12,162 nt of DNA, from positions 1 through 12,162 of the forward strand of contig JABDQS010000214.1 of assembly GCA_013042125.1 (NCBI GenBank). Reading direction: 5' to 3'. Numbering within the stretch: position 1 is the stretch's first letter; the number at the start of each line of letters is the position of its first letter. The notes under the pieces were generated by a model. The model did not search any database. It had not been told where the DNA came from and saw only the letters and a program-made list of their open reading frames with translations. The translations under genes and the position numbers were made by a program. Positions 6,153 through 12,162 of the stretch are shown here, one piece after another. The DNA comes from Eudoraea sp. (GTDB taxonomy: Bacteria; Bacteroidota; Bacteroidia; Flavobacteriales; Flavobacteriaceae).

Positions 6153-6833
6153 ATGAAGATCGTTTTTCTCGGCCATGCTACTCTTTTGATAGAACTAAAA
6201 GAGCATACAATTCTCGTTGATCCTTTTATATCCGGTAACCCAATGGTCCCGGAAACCATTTCTATCCAAGGATTAAAACCAGACTACATCCTACTTACCC
6301 ATGCACATCAGGATCATGTCCTGGATGTAGAAGAAATTGCAAAAAAATCTGATCCCAAGATCATTAGCAATTATGAAATTGCGATGCATTTTGAGGCCAA
6401 AGGTTTTCGGGCACACCCGATGAACCACGGAGGTAGCCGGACGTTTTCTTTTGGAACAGTTAAATACGTACAGGCTATTCACACTTCTTCATTTGCCGAT
6501 GGTACCTACGGTGGACAGCCCGGTGGCTTCGTTCTCAACGCTGATGGAAAAACCGTATATATCGCCGGAGATACGGCGCTAACTATGGATATGAAACTGA
6601 TACCCATGAAGCACACCTTAGATCTGGCCGTGCTGCCTATAGGAGATAATTTTACCATGGGTATTGATGATGCGGTTACGGCAGCCAACTTTGTAGAATG
6701 TACAAAAGTACTTGGGTATCATTACGACACATTCGGGTATATCGAAATTGATCATAAAAAAGCGAAAGAGACCTTTGAGAAAGCAGGGATGGAACTACAT
6801 CTGCTCGCGATAGGAGAATCTATGGATGTTTGA
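6153..6833 (+). CDS. UPF0173 metal-dependent hydrolase (metallo-beta-lactamase fold)
   Basis: This 226-residue cytoplasmic protein has a full metallo-beta-lactamase fold of the UPF0173 type. The metal motif HAHQDH is at 50-55. Other expected ligands are H110 (in QAIHTSSF), D140 (IAGDTAL) and H190 (GYHYDTF). VDPFISGNP near residue 22 and PIGDNFTMG near 162 are also typical of the family. The in vivo substrate of UPF0173 proteins is not established; esterase or phosphodiesterase activity is possible. The gene lies 24 bp after the kinase gene on the same strand. Its stop abuts the stop of the opposing dehydrogenase gene with no gap, forming TGATCA. Length and motifs are complete. Confidence 0.9.
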   Translation: MKIVFLGHATLLIELKEHTILVDPFISGNPMVPETISIQGLKPDYILLTHAHQDHVLDVEEIAKKSDPKIISNYEIAMHFEAKGFRAHPMNHGGSRTFSFGTVKYVQAIHTSSFADGTYGGQPGGFVLNADGKTVYIAGDTALTMDMKLIPMKHTLDLAVLPIGDNFTMGIDDAVTAANFVECTKVLGYHYDTFGYIEIDHKKAKETFEKAGMELHLLAIGESMDV

Positions 6834-7628
6834 TCATACCACTTCACTCCTCAGAACCACATAATGCAGCCATTTGGGGAAGAAACGTTTTAAATAAATA
6901 CCGGAAATTTCTTTCCTTCCAATATAAACTTCAAACTTCTTTTTCGCTACTGCATTGATCAATTTTTTGGCAAATAGTTGAACATCCATTCCTTTGTTCG
7001 TAGCATGGTCATTAACATTCTGTGGACTTCCATCTGCGGTTAATGCGTTAAATGCCACATTGGTTTTTACGAATCCCGGGCACACCAAAGTAACGCGCAA
7101 ATTGTCTTTCTCATGCTCCATCCTCAATACATCAAAGAAGCCGTGTAGGCCGTGCTTGGCCCCACAGTAACCAGAACGAAGGGGAGATCCAAAACGGCCC
7201 ATTAAACTTGTGATCGTTACAAAATGCCCCTTTTGCCTTGATGTAAAATGCGGCAACACTGCCTTGGTTAAGGCAATGGTACCTAAATAATTAATATCTA
7301 TCAGTTTTTTATAAACCTCAAATTGAGTGTCCGCAATTAAAGAACGCTGACTGATCCCCGCATTATTCAGTAAGATATCGATATGTCCGGTTGCATCAAT
7401 GGCCCGTGATACAACAGCAGGCATCAGATCAAAATTGCCCAGATCCATAGGTATGATATGGACCTTGGCAGGATTTGAACAGTGAGACCTAACTTGCTTC
7501 AATCTCTCCTCATTTCGCGCAGAAAGTATCAGTGTGTTCCCCATATTGCTCAATTCGTACGCCAGGGCCTCTCCAATTCCTGAGGATGCACCGGTGATCC
7601 AAATTACCTGTCCCGATATACTTTTCAT
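6834..7628 (-). CDS. Short-chain dehydrogenase/reductase (DHRS7-like)
   Basis: This 264-residue classical short-chain dehydrogenase should be an NAD(P)H-dependent oxidoreductase. The Rossmann motif TGASSGIG is at 12-19, NNAG at 88-91, catalytic Ser141 and Y154-x-x-x-K158, then CPGFVKT at 183-189. SARN at 36-39, with Arg38 after the second strand, favours NADPH. The C-terminal part (KRFFPKWLHYVVL) is hydrophobic and may sit on the membrane. It resembles the DHRS7-like group common in Flavobacteria; the substrate is unknown. It is transcribed away from menC. Its start lies 48 bp from the menC start, and the two promoters appear to be back to back. Confidence 0.88.
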   Translation of the reverse strand: MKSISGQVIWITGASSGIGEALAYELSNMGNTLILSARNEERLKQVRSHCSNPAKVHIIPMDLGNFDLMPAVVSRAIDATGHIDILLNNAGISQRSLIADTQFEVYKKLIDINYLGTIALTKAVLPHFTSRQKGHFVTITSLMGRFGSPLRSGYCGAKHGLHGFFDVLRMEHEKDNLRVTLVCPGFVKTNVAFNALTADGSPQNVNDHATNKGMDVQLFAKKLINAVAKKKFEVYIGRKEISGIYLKRFFPKWLHYVVLRSEVV

Positions 7629-7646
7629 ATCTTCTTTTTTAGAGGT

Positions 7647-7654
7647 AAAATATA
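7647..7654 (-). promoter_or_regulatory. Candidate -7 element for the dehydrogenase gene
   Basis: On the minus strand this reads TATATTTT, one mismatch to TAnnTTTG. It would start transcription near 7643, giving a leader of about 15 nt. The -33 region is poor (TTCT at 19 bp). It lies 2 bp from the menC -7 element on the other strand. Confidence 0.35.
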
Positions 7655-7656
7655 GC

Positions 7657-7664
7657 TAAATTTG
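7657..7664 (+). promoter_or_regulatory. Candidate -7 element for menC operon
   Basis: TAAATTTG is an exact TAnnTTTG match. Transcription would start near 7669, so the leader before ATG 7677 would be only about 6-9 nt. No clear -33 TTTG is seen; the upstream DNA is a T-run (7635-7640). Confidence 0.4.
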
Positions 7665-7676
7665 TATCAATTCAGA

Positions 7677-8717
7677 ATGAAAGCTACTTACAAAAGACAC
7701 GTACTCACCTTTAAACAACCCGGCGGAACTTCCCGGGGTATTTTAACTCAAAAAGAAACCTGGTTTTTGATCCTCAGAAAGGGCGATCAAATTGGTATAG
7801 GCGAATGTGGAATGTTCAGGGGTCTCAGTATTGATGATGTGCCTGAGTATGAGACACAATTGCAATGGGTTTGCTCTCACATAGATAGGGGTTTAGAGGT
7901 TTTACTATCTGATTTGGATATGTTTCCTAGCATACAATTTGGGCTGGAACAGGCATACAGATCCTTCGCTTCCAGGGATCCATTCATTTTATTCCCTTCA
8001 GAATTTACAGAATATGGCAAACCTATTTCTATCAATGGACTGATATGGATGGGAAATAAGGCATTTATGGAGCAGCAGATACGCCAGCGAATTACAGACG
8101 GTTTTGGGTGTATTAAACTGAAGATAGGCGCACTAGATTTTGAGACGGAATTATCCCTTTTAAAGGGGATAAGGGAACGTTTTTCCCCTGATGAGATAGA
8201 ACTCAGAGTAGATGCCAATGGCGCCTTTGAAAAGAAAGATGTTTTTTTTAAGTTGGAAGAACTATCAAAGCTGGATATACATTCCATTGAGCAGCCTATA
8301 AAACCAGGTAATCCGGGTCTCATGAAAGAAGTGTGTGCCTCAGGGTTGCTCAATATTGCACTAGACGAAGAATTAATTGGGGTAGTTGATGAAACAAAAA
8401 GACAGGAATTGCTACAAATAGTGGCACCCCAGTATATTATTCTAAAACCAAGTTTAATAGGAGGTTACAGGGGTAGTATGGAATGGATCACCTTGGCAAA
8501 AGGATTGGGTATTCAATGGTGGGTAACCAGTGCCCTTGAAAGCAACATAGGTTTAAACGCCATTGCGCAATGGACCTATACCCTGGAAAATCCATTGCCG
8601 CAAGGCCTTGGGACAGGAAGTCTTTTTACAAATAATATTAAAAGTCCACTTGAGGTAAAGAATGGTAAATTATTCTATAACAACACTTTAGAATGGAATT
8701 ATAATTTAATTAATTAG
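7677..8717 (+). CDS. menC: o-Succinylbenzoate synthase MenC
   Basis: This 346-residue enolase-superfamily enzyme dehydrates SHCHC to o-succinylbenzoate in menaquinone synthesis. The N-terminal capping part has GTSRGILTQKETWFLIL and IGIGECGMFRGLS. The barrel has K147-L-K149, metal ligands D179 (RVDANG), E205 (SIEQP) and D230 (LDEE), and K257 (ILKPSLIGG) as the second general base. This set is complete for OSB synthase; related dipeptide epimerases share the motifs, but the nearby menE and menA decide the call. I chose ATG 7677 over an in-frame TTG at 7662, because MKATYKRHVLTFK fits the family start and the TTG overlaps the -7 element. It is followed 2 bp later by the CPBP protease gene. Confidence 0.92.
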   Translation: MKATYKRHVLTFKQPGGTSRGILTQKETWFLILRKGDQIGIGECGMFRGLSIDDVPEYETQLQWVCSHIDRGLEVLLSDLDMFPSIQFGLEQAYRSFASRDPFILFPSEFTEYGKPISINGLIWMGNKAFMEQQIRQRITDGFGCIKLKIGALDFETELSLLKGIRERFSPDEIELRVDANGAFEKKDVFFKLEELSKLDIHSIEQPIKPGNPGLMKEVCASGLLNIALDEELIGVVDETKRQELLQIVAPQYIILKPSLIGGYRGSMEWITLAKGLGIQWWVTSALESNIGLNAIAQWTYTLENPLPQGLGTGSLFTNNIKSPLEVKNGKLFYNNTLEWNYNLIN

Positions 8718-8719
8718 AT

Positions 8720-9673
8720 ATGTACATAGAGCAGGCGTATAAAGGTCTTAGTGATAGTTGGCGTTATTTAATAGGAATATTTGGTGTCTTTATAGTCTGG
8801 CAGTTCATTGGTGCAATTCCTTTATTGGGTGCTTTAGCTCTAAAAGAAGGAGGAATGGCTGCTATGATTAGCGGGGACATAGGTTTAATGTCTAAGGTTT
8901 TAGGATCAAACACATTTTTATTTTTATTGCTTCTTACATTTGCCATAGGGTTATTGGCGGTTTTTGTCTGCGTAAAATTCTTACATAAACAATCGATAAC
9001 TTCTTTAACAACGGCTAGAAATAGGATTGATTGGAAGCGAATTATCTTTTCATTTTTTATTTGGGGATCAATTTCGGCAAGTTTTATTTTTTTGGACATT
9101 TTTCTAACTCCTAAAGACTATGCATTTAATTTTGAATTTATTCCATTTCTGATCCTTTTCATAATTGCCATTTTAATGATTCCAATACAAACCAGTATGG
9201 AGGAATATTTTATAAGAGGCTATATGATGCAAGGTCTGGGCACTGCTACCAAGAATAGGTGGTTTCCATTACTATTTACCTCGTTATTATTTGGTTTAAT
9301 GCACATATTGAATCCAGAGGTGGAGAAATTAGGTTTTGGTATTTTAGTTTTTTACATAGGCACCGGATTCTTTTTGGGGATCGTTACCTTAATGGATGAA
9401 GGCCTGGAACTTGCTTTGGGTTTTCACGCTGCAAATAATCTTATCGGGGCTCTTCTGGTCACTGCAGACTGGACGGCTTTTCAAACGCATTCAATTTATC
9501 GTGACATCTCTTCCCCCGTGTTGGGATGGGATATTCTGGTTCCTGTTTTTGTCGTCTTTCCACTTCTGCTTTATTTTTTTGGAAAAAAGTATGGCTGGAA
9601 AGATTGGAAGGAAAGATTGACAGGCAAAGTGGCCTCAAGAGAAGAATTTTTAAAAAGTCAGACAAATGGATAA
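8720..9673 (+). CDS. CPBP-family intramembrane glutamic protease
   Basis: This 317-residue multi-pass membrane protein of the CPBP (CAAX protease and bacteriocin-processing, Abi) family has about eight hydrophobic helices. All three family motifs are intact: EE-x3-R in MEEYFIRG (E161, E162, R166), FxxxH in FGLMH (H195) and HxxxN in HAANN (H236, N240). Members with these residues are usually active intramembrane proteases; some serve in bacteriocin immunity or CAAX processing. The substrate here is unknown. The start is 2 bp after the menC stop and the end overlaps menE by 8 bp, so it is translated as part of the men operon. A role in menaquinone synthesis is not established. The base composition is a little more AT-rich at the 5' end than its neighbours. 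Confidence 0.9.
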   Translation: MYIEQAYKGLSDSWRYLIGIFGVFIVWQFIGAIPLLGALALKEGGMAAMISGDIGLMSKVLGSNTFLFLLLLTFAIGLLAVFVCVKFLHKQSITSLTTARNRIDWKRIIFSFFIWGSISASFIFLDIFLTPKDYAFNFEFIPFLILFIIAILMIPIQTSMEEYFIRGYMMQGLGTATKNRWFPLLFTSLLFGLMHILNPEVEKLGFGILVFYIGTGFFLGIVTLMDEGLELALGFHAANNLIGALLVTADWTAFQTHSIYRDISSPVLGWDILVPVFVVFPLLLYFFGKKYGWKDWKERLTGKVASREEFLKSQTNG

Positions 9674-10766
9674 AACATACAAAACCATTCATAAGAATTT
9701 TAAATTTCAGGGGAGTCATTTTTCTCCGTCCGAGTTAAACGATGTGGCCTACAGCCTGATCAAAGAGGGAGATGAGGAAGAACGGAAAATAGGGGACTTC
9801 TTAATGGAATGGCTCTCACCACATGATTCAGTATCTGTTAAAACATCAGGATCCACAGGTACTCCGAAGATTGTTAAATTGTCTAAACAGGCTATGGTAA
9901 ACTCTGCTTTAGCTACCGGTTCATACTTTGGCATTAAGGAGAACGATACAGCACTGTTATGTCTTTCTGCCAGCCATATTGCTGCAAAAATGATGTTGGT
10001 GCGCGCAATAGTATTGGGATTGTCCCTTGATCGTATAGATCCTTCAACTTCCCCCCTGAGTGGTGTGTTAAAGTCATATGATCTTTGTTCCATGGTTCCA
10101 TTACAATTGGAGAAGTCACTGAATAACATTTCAAAGATCAAACTACTTTTGGTAGGCGGCGCTCCTGTTTCTGCTGAATTAAGAGCCAAGGTTCAAAAGA
10201 TATCGACACGAATTTACGAGACCTATGGCATGACAGAAACCTGTTCACACATAGCGGTAAGACCTTTGAATGTACCTATTTCTAAGGATGATAAAGGTGC
10301 TGCAGATTCGTTTCACACCTTACCCGGGATCACTGTTTCTGAAGACGACAGAAACTGTCTTCAAATCCATGCACCTGATCTCGAAATTGATTCCCTTAGC
10401 ACGAACGATGTTGTAATTCTGGTTTCGGAGACTGAATTTGAATGGGTAGGCCGCTGGGACAATGTGGTGAATTCAGGAGGCGTAAAACTCTTTCCTGAGC
10501 AGATCGAAAAAAAATTGAGGCCCATCATACAAGGACGATTTATGCTTACGGGTATTCCTGATAAGGAATTGGGAGAAAAATTAGTGTTGCTTTTGGAGGG
10601 TAAGGTTGATAAATCTTCGCTCAGATCGAAAATTGAAGGGCTTACAACTCTTGAGAAATTAGAAAAGCCCAAAGTGATCTATGAAGTAGAGAATTTCTTA
10701 TGTTCAGAAAGTGGTAAACTACTTCGAAAAGAAATAAAAAAAACTTTATCGAATCATTCTGAATAA
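9666..10766 (+). CDS. menE: o-Succinylbenzoate-CoA ligase MenE, short form
   Basis: This 366-residue ANL-superfamily acyl-CoA synthetase activates o-succinylbenzoate to OSB-CoA in menaquinone synthesis. The phosphate-binding loop TSGSTGTPK is at 60-68, the A5 motif YETYGMTE at 184-191 and the hinge motif GRWDNVVNSGGVK at 262-274. SGKLLRK (349-355) probably supplies the adenylation lysine (K351). It is shorter than the 450-490 residue MenE of Firmicutes and proteobacteria because the N-terminal region before the P-loop is reduced, which is normal for Bacteroidetes. Its ATG lies inside the last codons of the protease gene (ATGGATAA, 8-bp overlap), indicating translational coupling. The 3' end overlaps the opposing lipoprotein gene by 13 bp. 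Confidence 0.92.
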   Translation: MDKTYKTIHKNFKFQGSHFSPSELNDVAYSLIKEGDEEERKIGDFLMEWLSPHDSVSVKTSGSTGTPKIVKLSKQAMVNSALATGSYFGIKENDTALLCLSASHIAAKMMLVRAIVLGLSLDRIDPSTSPLSGVLKSYDLCSMVPLQLEKSLNNISKIKLLLVGGAPVSAELRAKVQKISTRIYETYGMTETCSHIAVRPLNVPISKDDKGAADSFHTLPGITVSEDDRNCLQIHAPDLEIDSLSTNDVVILVSETEFEWVGRWDNVVNSGGVKLFPEQIEKKLRPIIQGRFMLTGIPDKELGEKLVLLLEGKVDKSSLRSKIEGLTTLEKLEKPKVIYEVENFLCSESGKLLRKEIKKTLSNHSE

Positions 10767-11509
10767 TTTTGCACTACCTCATACGCCTTTTCCTTTAGGT
10801 AGGCTGCAACCTCTTCAGTAAGGTCCGCATTATAAGGGTTTAGTCTGGGATCTTTTTCATAGATGGAAGCATAGAACATGGCAGATGCCAAAAAAGTGCC
10901 TCCCAAACTTGGGTGTATCCCGTCCGGGTCATACAAAGAAATCAAATTTTCAGGATCATTTTGTATTTCTTGAAAAGCCAGACCCACCGGGACAATGGTT
11001 CCGTTAACCAAAGGTGCGGTATCCTCATAAGTTTTCTTAATGGTTGTTAGCATACCGGGCATTGATTCATAAGCCCAGGTCATAAACAAGAACAAACGCG
11101 TCTCGGAGTTGGGGACCTTAAAACGCAGTTCCTGTATGGCAATAGTAGCGTCAACAGGATTATTCGCCGCCTCAGAGGTATTCTCCTGGAAGACCATTAT
11201 ATCCCAGTCTCTTTCCGCCATTTTTGCAAGTGTATTTGCATTTTCTGAGTGCTGCTGTATTGTGTATCCATCCATGGTCATCTTCTCAACCACAGGGGTA
11301 TATGGAAGATCTGCCTGGTTTAGAAATCCCCGTAGATGAAAGGAAACACCATTGTTATAATTAGTATGGCTGTTTCCAATGAACAGAACCTGTGCAGGTT
11401 GAAAAAAAGTATCTGTATGGTTGTTGTCCGGCAAATTGGTTTCAGTGGAATTAGAACATCCTAAACAACACATAAATGAACACAATAAAAGATAGATAGT
11501 TACCTTCAT
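10754..11509 (-). CDS. SGNH/GDSL-fold hydrolase, DUF4886-like lipoprotein
   Basis: This 251-residue protein has a lipoprotein-type signal peptide: MKVTIYLLLCSFMCCLGC, with C18 the probable lipidated cysteine. The lipobox (CLGC) is not ideal, so anchoring is likely but not certain. The SGNH fold shows block I FIGNSHT (Ser47 nucleophile), block II around G81 (DGYTIQQH), block III FQEN (108-110) and block V DPDGIHP (D196, H199). These blocks and MTWAY (143-147) resemble DUF4886-type esterases. The substrate is unknown; carbohydrate deacetylation is one option. It runs opposite to menE and overlaps its 3' end by 13 bp, leaving no room for a separate terminator. A promoter-like element abuts the start codon. 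Confidence 0.82.
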   Translation of the reverse strand: MKVTIYLLLCSFMCCLGCSNSTETNLPDNNHTDTFFQPAQVLFIGNSHTNYNNGVSFHLRGFLNQADLPYTPVVEKMTMDGYTIQQHSENANTLAKMAERDWDIMVFQENTSEAANNPVDATIAIQELRFKVPNSETRLFLFMTWAYESMPGMLTTIKKTYEDTAPLVNGTIVPVGLAFQEIQNDPENLISLYDPDGIHPSLGGTFLASAMFYASIYEKDPRLNPYNADLTEEVAAYLKEKAYEVVQNYSE

Positions 11510-11512
11510 ATT

Positions 11513-11543
11513 TAAAGATACTGAATTTTAGATTCAGCCTAAA
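11513..11543 (-). promoter_or_regulatory. Candidate promoter of the SGNH lipoprotein gene, near leaderless
   Basis: On the minus strand TTTA (11540-11543), a 19-bp spacer and TATCTTTA (11513-11520, one mismatch to TAnnTTTG) precede the ATG at 11507-11509 by only 3 bp. Transcription should start at or next to the A of the start codon, so the mRNA may be leaderless. Confidence 0.4.
11521..11537. repeat. Palindrome inside the SGNH gene promoter
   Basis: CTGAATTTTAGATTCAG has 6-bp perfect inverted arms (CTGAAT, ATTCAG) with a 5-bp centre. It fills the spacer between the -33 and -7 elements, where a repressor would block the promoter. It could equally affect the divergent peptidase gene at 11627. 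The protein is unknown. Confidence 0.4.
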
Positions 11544-11626
11544 AAGATGTATTTTCAACCTGCTCTTTAGGAATTAATGACCGGGGCCATTTGTTCAATA
11601 AAATCATAAATAAAACAAGTCCTCTG

Positions 11627-12162
11627 ATGAGATACCTTCTTTTAGCATGCTTCCTTTTTATCCCAATAATTACCTGTTCTCAGCACATACTTCCGGAAAA
11701 GCAACGCGCAAGGGTGGTAGATGAGATCCTTTCGGAACGTTTTGATCTTCTATTACCTCAATTAATGGATGACACGGGAATTGATATGTGGATAGTCATT
11801 TCCAGGGAATACAATGAAGATCCTGTGCTCAGAACCATGTTACCGGCTACCTGGCTAAATGCACGCAGGAGGACCATTCTAGTTTTTTATAGAGACAAGG
11901 CAAAAAAAACCATTGAAAAACTGGCTGTAGCCCGCTATAATGTTGGCAAGAACATAGAATCTGCCTGGGACAAAGAAAAAGAACCGGACCAGTGGAAGCG
12001 TCTTGTTGAACTTATTGAAATGCGCGATCCCGTTAAAATAGGACTCAATTATTCTAAAGATCACAATATTGCGGATGGTCTTGATAAGACAGACCATGAT
12101 GAACTCATGAGGTATTTACCTGCCAAATACCAAAAAAGAGTTGGTTCTGCAGAGCAACTGGC
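11627..12162 (+). CDS. Secreted M24-family (Xaa-Pro aminopeptidase-like) peptidase, 5' part
   Basis: The frame opens at ATG 11627 and runs off the right edge after 178 codons. A Sec signal peptide (MRYLLLACFLFIPIITCS, about 1-18) predicts export. The mature part begins ILPEKQRARVVDEILSERFD, then LPQLMDDTGIDMWIVISREYNEDPVL and ARRRTILVFY. This matches the N-terminal creatinase-like domain of periplasmic Xaa-Pro aminopeptidases of Flavobacteria. The metal-binding pita-bread domain would lie beyond the window, so activity cannot be judged. The gene is divergent from the SGNH lipoprotein gene with 117 bp between the starts. No clear promoter was seen for it; a weak TTTA-N19-TATTTTCA lies at 11527-11557, which would leave a leader of about 65 nt. 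Confidence 0.8.
   Translation, partial: MRYLLLACFLFIPIITCSQHILPEKQRARVVDEILSERFDLLLPQLMDDTGIDMWIVISREYNEDPVLRTMLPATWLNARRRTILVFYRDKAKKTIEKLAVARYNVGKNIESAWDKEKEPDQWKRLVELIEMRDPVKIGLNYSKDHNIADGLDKTDHDELMRYLPAKYQKRVGSAEQL

Noticed and set aside
7662..7676. TTG at 7662 as start of menC
   Set aside because: It lies inside the TAAATTTG -7 element and would come before the likely transcription start. MKATYKRH at 7677 fits the family.
7877..8353. 158-codon open frame on the minus strand inside menC
   Set aside because: It is antisense to a gene with a complete set of catalytic residues, and its serine-rich translation looks like a shadow of coding sequence.
9749..10189. 146-codon open frame on the minus strand inside menE
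   Set aside because: It is antisense to the MenE P-loop region and has no family resemblance.
1..12162. CRISPR arrays, insertion sequences, tRNA or rRNA genes
   Set aside because: No regularly spaced repeats with unique spacers, no transposase frames or terminal inverted repeats, and no cloverleaf or rRNA-like sequence were seen. The 246-bp array is of promoter units, not CRISPR repeats.

Overview
The window comes from a bacterium of the Bacteroidetes, most likely a marine Flavobacteriaceae. The support is AT-rich DNA with few Shine-Dalgarno sequences, several -7 elements of the Bacteroidetes type (TAnnTTTG), short Bacteroidetes-style MenE and MenC proteins, and a SPOR-domain protein, a CvfB-like protein and a CPBP protease next to menaquinone genes. 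No rRNA, tRNA, CRISPR array, insertion sequence or phage gene was seen.

Layout, left to right. (1) 1-2686, + strand: the 3' end of a DUF2853 gene, a CvfB-like S1/winged-helix protein, a membrane-anchored SPOR-like protein, and menA (DHNA prenyltransferase, TTG start). (2) 2724-6128, + strand: a two-component pair, made of a LytTR response regulator (TTG start) and a TPR/HisKA_2 sensor histidine kinase. A 687-bp intergenic region that encodes no convincing protein separates them. (3) 6153-7628: an UPF0173 metallo-beta-lactamase-fold hydrolase (+) meets a short-chain dehydrogenase (-) tail to tail. (4) 7677-10766, + strand: menC, a CPBP intramembrane protease and menE in one tight operon. (5) 10754-12162: an SGNH/DUF4886-like lipoprotein (-) and, divergent from it, the 5' part of a secreted M24 (Xaa-Pro aminopeptidase-like) gene cut by the window edge.

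The most unusual part is 3480-4166. It holds three promoter-like units with the same geometry: two CAACA-type boxes 21 bp apart (the usual spacing of LytTR half-sites), then 28 bp, then a TAnnTTTG-like -7 element. The units start at 3535, 3781 and 4027, exactly 246 bp apart. The first two are each followed about 80 nt later by a hairpin plus T-run that looks like an intrinsic terminator, so each could make a small RNA of about 75-80 nt. The third points into the histidine kinase gene. My reading, an inference, is that the LytTR regulator controls two tandem small RNAs and its own kinase.

menA, menC and menE give the DHNA prenylation, OSB synthesis and OSB-CoA ligation steps of menaquinone synthesis. 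menF, menD, menH and menB are not in the window and probably lie outside it. The regulatory pair sits between menA and menC/menE, so a link to respiration or redox state is possible but nothing here proves it.
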